A DNA stretch of 33,671 nt. It comes from an uncultured Bacteroidales bacterium. GTDB lineage: Bacteria; Bacteroidota; Bacteroidia; Bacteroidales; Muribaculaceae. The first letter of the stretch is position 1. The number at the start of each line of letters is the position of its first letter. The notes under the pieces were generated by a model, which made no database searches, had not been told where the DNA came from, and worked only from the letters and a program-made list of their open reading frames with translations. Below, one piece after another: positions 32,110 to 33,671 of this stretch. A program made the translations under genes and the position numbers. The stretch is taken from assembly GCA_902768435.1 (NCBI GenBank), contig CACXLJ010000025.1:1-33671 (forward strand), in the 5' to 3' direction.

Positions 32110-33432
32110 ATGAAAAAGACATTAATAGCATTATCGCTTCTGTCGGGTTCGCTCTTGGCGCAAGCTGGCGGCCTGCTCACCAACACTAACCAGCACATAG
32201 CCTTTGTGCGCATGATGGCGCGCGGAGCCTCGCACGAAATAGACGCCATCTACACCAACCCCGCCGGCGTGGCATGGATGGATCAGGGATGGACTCTCTC
32301 GCTCAACATTCAGAGCGCGTTTCAAACGCGCAACGTCGAGGCATCGTTCCCCCTGTTCGGCACCGAGCCCAAACTCTACAAGGGCGATGCCGCCGCTCCG
32401 GTGCTGCCCTCAATCTATGCCGCCTATCGCAAAGACGCCTGGGCCATTCAGGGTTTCATTGGCGTGATTGGTGGTGGTGGCAAGTGCTCGTTTGAGCACG
32501 GCCTGCCCATGTTCGACAGCCGCGTCATGGCCGGCATCATGGCGCAAACAGGCGGCACGGTCACACCCGACCAGTACAACATTAACACCGCCGTAAAGGG
32601 CCGTCAGTACATCTTTGGCGGACAACTGGGTTTCTCCTATCGCTTCAACGACCACTTCTCGGGACATGCCGGTATGCGCATGAACTACTTCAACGGCAAC
32701 CAGAAGGGCTATGTCGAGGCCATCCTCAACGGCACCGAAAACAAGTTGCTCAACCTGCGACTCGACTGCGACCAGACGGGCTGGGGCATCACTCCCATCA
32801 TTGGCATCAACTACCGCTACAAGGGTCTAACCCTGGCAGCAAAATATGAGTTCAAGACCAACCTCAACATCGAGAACGACACCAAGGAACTCGAAGATCC
32901 CACAGGTTCGCTGGCCGATTTCAAGCACGGTGTGAACACCCCCAGCGACATCCCTGCCATGCTGGCAGTGGCTGCTGGATATGAGTTCACACCCAAGCTG
33001 CGTGCCACCCTCGAGTATCATTTCTTCGACGACAAGCACGCCGAGATGGCAAACATGCCTGGCACCACTATTGGCAAACAAAAAGCCCTGAAGCACGGCA
33101 CACACGAGTTCTTGGCAGGTGTGGAATATGACATCAACAAGACCTTCACCGTGAGCGCCGGCGCACAGCGCACCGACTATGGTTTGAGCGACGATTATCA
33201 GAGCAACACCTCGTTCTCTTGCGACAGCTACTCGGTGGGCCTCGGTGCCGCCATCAACCTCTCGTCGCATGTGAAACTCAATGTGGGCTACTTCTGGACC
33301 ATGTACAGCGACTACACCAAGAATGTGCCTGCCGGCAACCCCGGCGGTTACAACGGCACTACCCTGCCCGGTCAGGATGTGTATTCCCGCACCAACAAGG
33401 TCTTCGGCATGGGCATCGACTACAAGTTCTAA
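32110..33432 (+). CDS. OmpP1/FadL-family outer-membrane protein
   Basis: A 440-residue outer-membrane beta-barrel of the FadL/TodX family, which moves hydrophobic compounds such as long-chain fatty acids across the outer membrane; the substrate here is unknown. The signal peptide is about 1-18 (MKKTLIALSLLSGSLLAQA), with Gln at the likely cleavage site. The family signature is the early segment ARGASHEIDAIYTNPAGVAWM, followed by alternating amphipathic strands (GGQLGFSYRFNDHFSGHAGM, LAAKYEFKTNLNIE, RATLEYHFFDD, HEFLAGVEYDINK) and the final aromatic strand KVFGMGIDYKF ending in Phe. The frame is open from 32053, but the predicted extra residues lie upstream of the promoter. Monocistronic. Confidence 0.9.
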   Translation: MKKTLIALSLLSGSLLAQAGGLLTNTNQHIAFVRMMARGASHEIDAIYTNPAGVAWMDQGWTLSLNIQSAFQTRNVEASFPLFGTEPKLYKGDAAAPVLPSIYAAYRKDAWAIQGFIGVIGGGGKCSFEHGLPMFDSRVMAGIMAQTGGTVTPDQYNINTAVKGRQYIFGGQLGFSYRFNDHFSGHAGMRMNYFNGNQKGYVEAILNGTENKLLNLRLDCDQTGWGITPIIGINYRYKGLTLAAKYEFKTNLNIENDTKELEDPTGSLADFKHGVNTPSDIPAMLAVAAGYEFTPKLRATLEYHFFDDKHAEMANMPGTTIGKQKALKHGTHEFLAGVEYDINKTFTVSAGAQRTDYGLSDDYQSNTSFSCDSYSVGLGAAINLSSHVKLNVGYFWTMYSDYTKNVPAGNPGGYNGTTLPGQDVYSRTNKVFGMGIDYKF

Positions 33433-33471
33433 ACCCGGCTTAGGGCTGAGGGTTGAAAGTTGAGCTAAAAC

Positions 33472-33541
33472 CTCGATTGTTCGAGAATTCGATTATTCGA
33501 CTATTCGAGAACTCGACTACTCGATTGCTCAAGAACTCGAG
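33472..33541. repeat. Degenerate 8-bp tandem array downstream of the OmpP1-like gene
   Basis: Eight 8-bp units plus six bases: CTCGATTG, TTCGAGAA, TTCGATTA, TTCGACTA, TTCGAGAA, CTCGACTA, CTCGATTG, CTCAAGAA, CTCGAG. The first five bases keep YTCGA in nearly all. Just before it, GAGGGTTGAAAGTTGAG (33449-33465) resembles the array near 1000-1030. Confidence 0.85.
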
Positions 33542-33576
33542 TCCCAAAAAAGAAAACATCAACAATAAAAATAGGA

Positions 33577-33611
33577 GGGTGTGTCATAATTCAGTTATGG
33601 CTCACCCTTTT
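33577..33611 (+). terminator. Probable terminator (imperfect 13-bp hairpin)
   Basis: GGGTGTGTCATAA (33577-33589) pairs with TTATGGCTCACCC (33595-33607) with two non-Watson-Crick positions around a 5-nt loop, followed by TTTT. It could end the OmpP1-like transcript; the start also resembles some insertion-sequence ends. Confidence 0.5.
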
Positions 33612-33637
33612 GTTGTAACATGTTGTAAAACATATAG

Positions 33638-33669
33638 CAAAGCCTCTACTTTCCCAAGCGGAGGCTTTG
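33638..33669. terminator. Hairpin at the right edge
   Basis: CAAAGCCTC (33638-33646) and GAGGCTTTG (33661-33669) form a perfect 9-bp stem with a 14-nt loop. What follows is cut off, so a T-run cannot be checked. Confidence 0.45.
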
Positions 33670-33671
33670 TC

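Overview
This window looks like chromosomal DNA from a gut-type member of the Bacteroidales, most likely Muribaculaceae or Prevotellaceae; the family is a low-confidence inference. The signs are a fused SecDF, promoters with the Bacteroidetes TAnnTTTG box instead of a sigma70 -10, few Shine-Dalgarno sequences, T9SS-type C-terminal domains, an OmpP1/FadL porin, a long-form class II LysRS, and dockerin-like DVNGDGxVN repeats on secreted glycosidases. I see no rRNA, tRNA, CRISPR array, complete insertion sequence or phage gene.

Layout. (1) Positions 1-6700, minus strand: a cut-off lipoprotein, upp, then a compact run that reads, in transcription order, glutaminyl cyclase-like M28 protein, prolyl oligopeptidase, an SDR-like protein without the catalytic Tyr, a HAD hydrolase and ribF. 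(2) 6752-7510: a stand-alone SDR with its own promoter. (3) 7757-10759, plus strand: secDF, followed by a MazF/PemK-type toxin-antitoxin pair enclosed by two near-identical terminator hairpins. (4) 11592-22404, minus strand: a secreted starch/galactan block. One operon encodes two GH13 alpha-amylases and a GH53 endo-galactanase, all with dockerin-like repeats. Upstream lies a 1434-residue non-catalytic protein rich in starch-binding-like modules, with its own promoter. Both transcription units carry the same 16-bp LacI-family-type operator, exactly 53 bp upstream of the -7 box. (5) 22456-29434, minus strand: two exported S66 LD-carboxypeptidase paralogues in an operon with a PorZ-like propeller/T9SS-CTD protein, and a second PorZ-like paralogue upstream. 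(6) 29520-31717, minus strand: lysS coupled to a small membrane-anchored protein. (7) 32110-33432, plus strand: an OmpP1/FadL-type porin.

How it may fit together. Much of the window concerns the cell envelope and secretion: SecDF exports proteins across the inner membrane, the QC-like enzyme could cap N-terminal Gln, PorZ-like proteins point to T9SS, and S66 enzymes trim peptidoglycan. The amylase/galactanase block looks like a co-regulated extracellular polysaccharide system, but it lacks SusC/SusD and a regulator inside the window. Several intergenic regions hold degenerate 7-8 bp tandem arrays, two of which run up to or over a stop codon.
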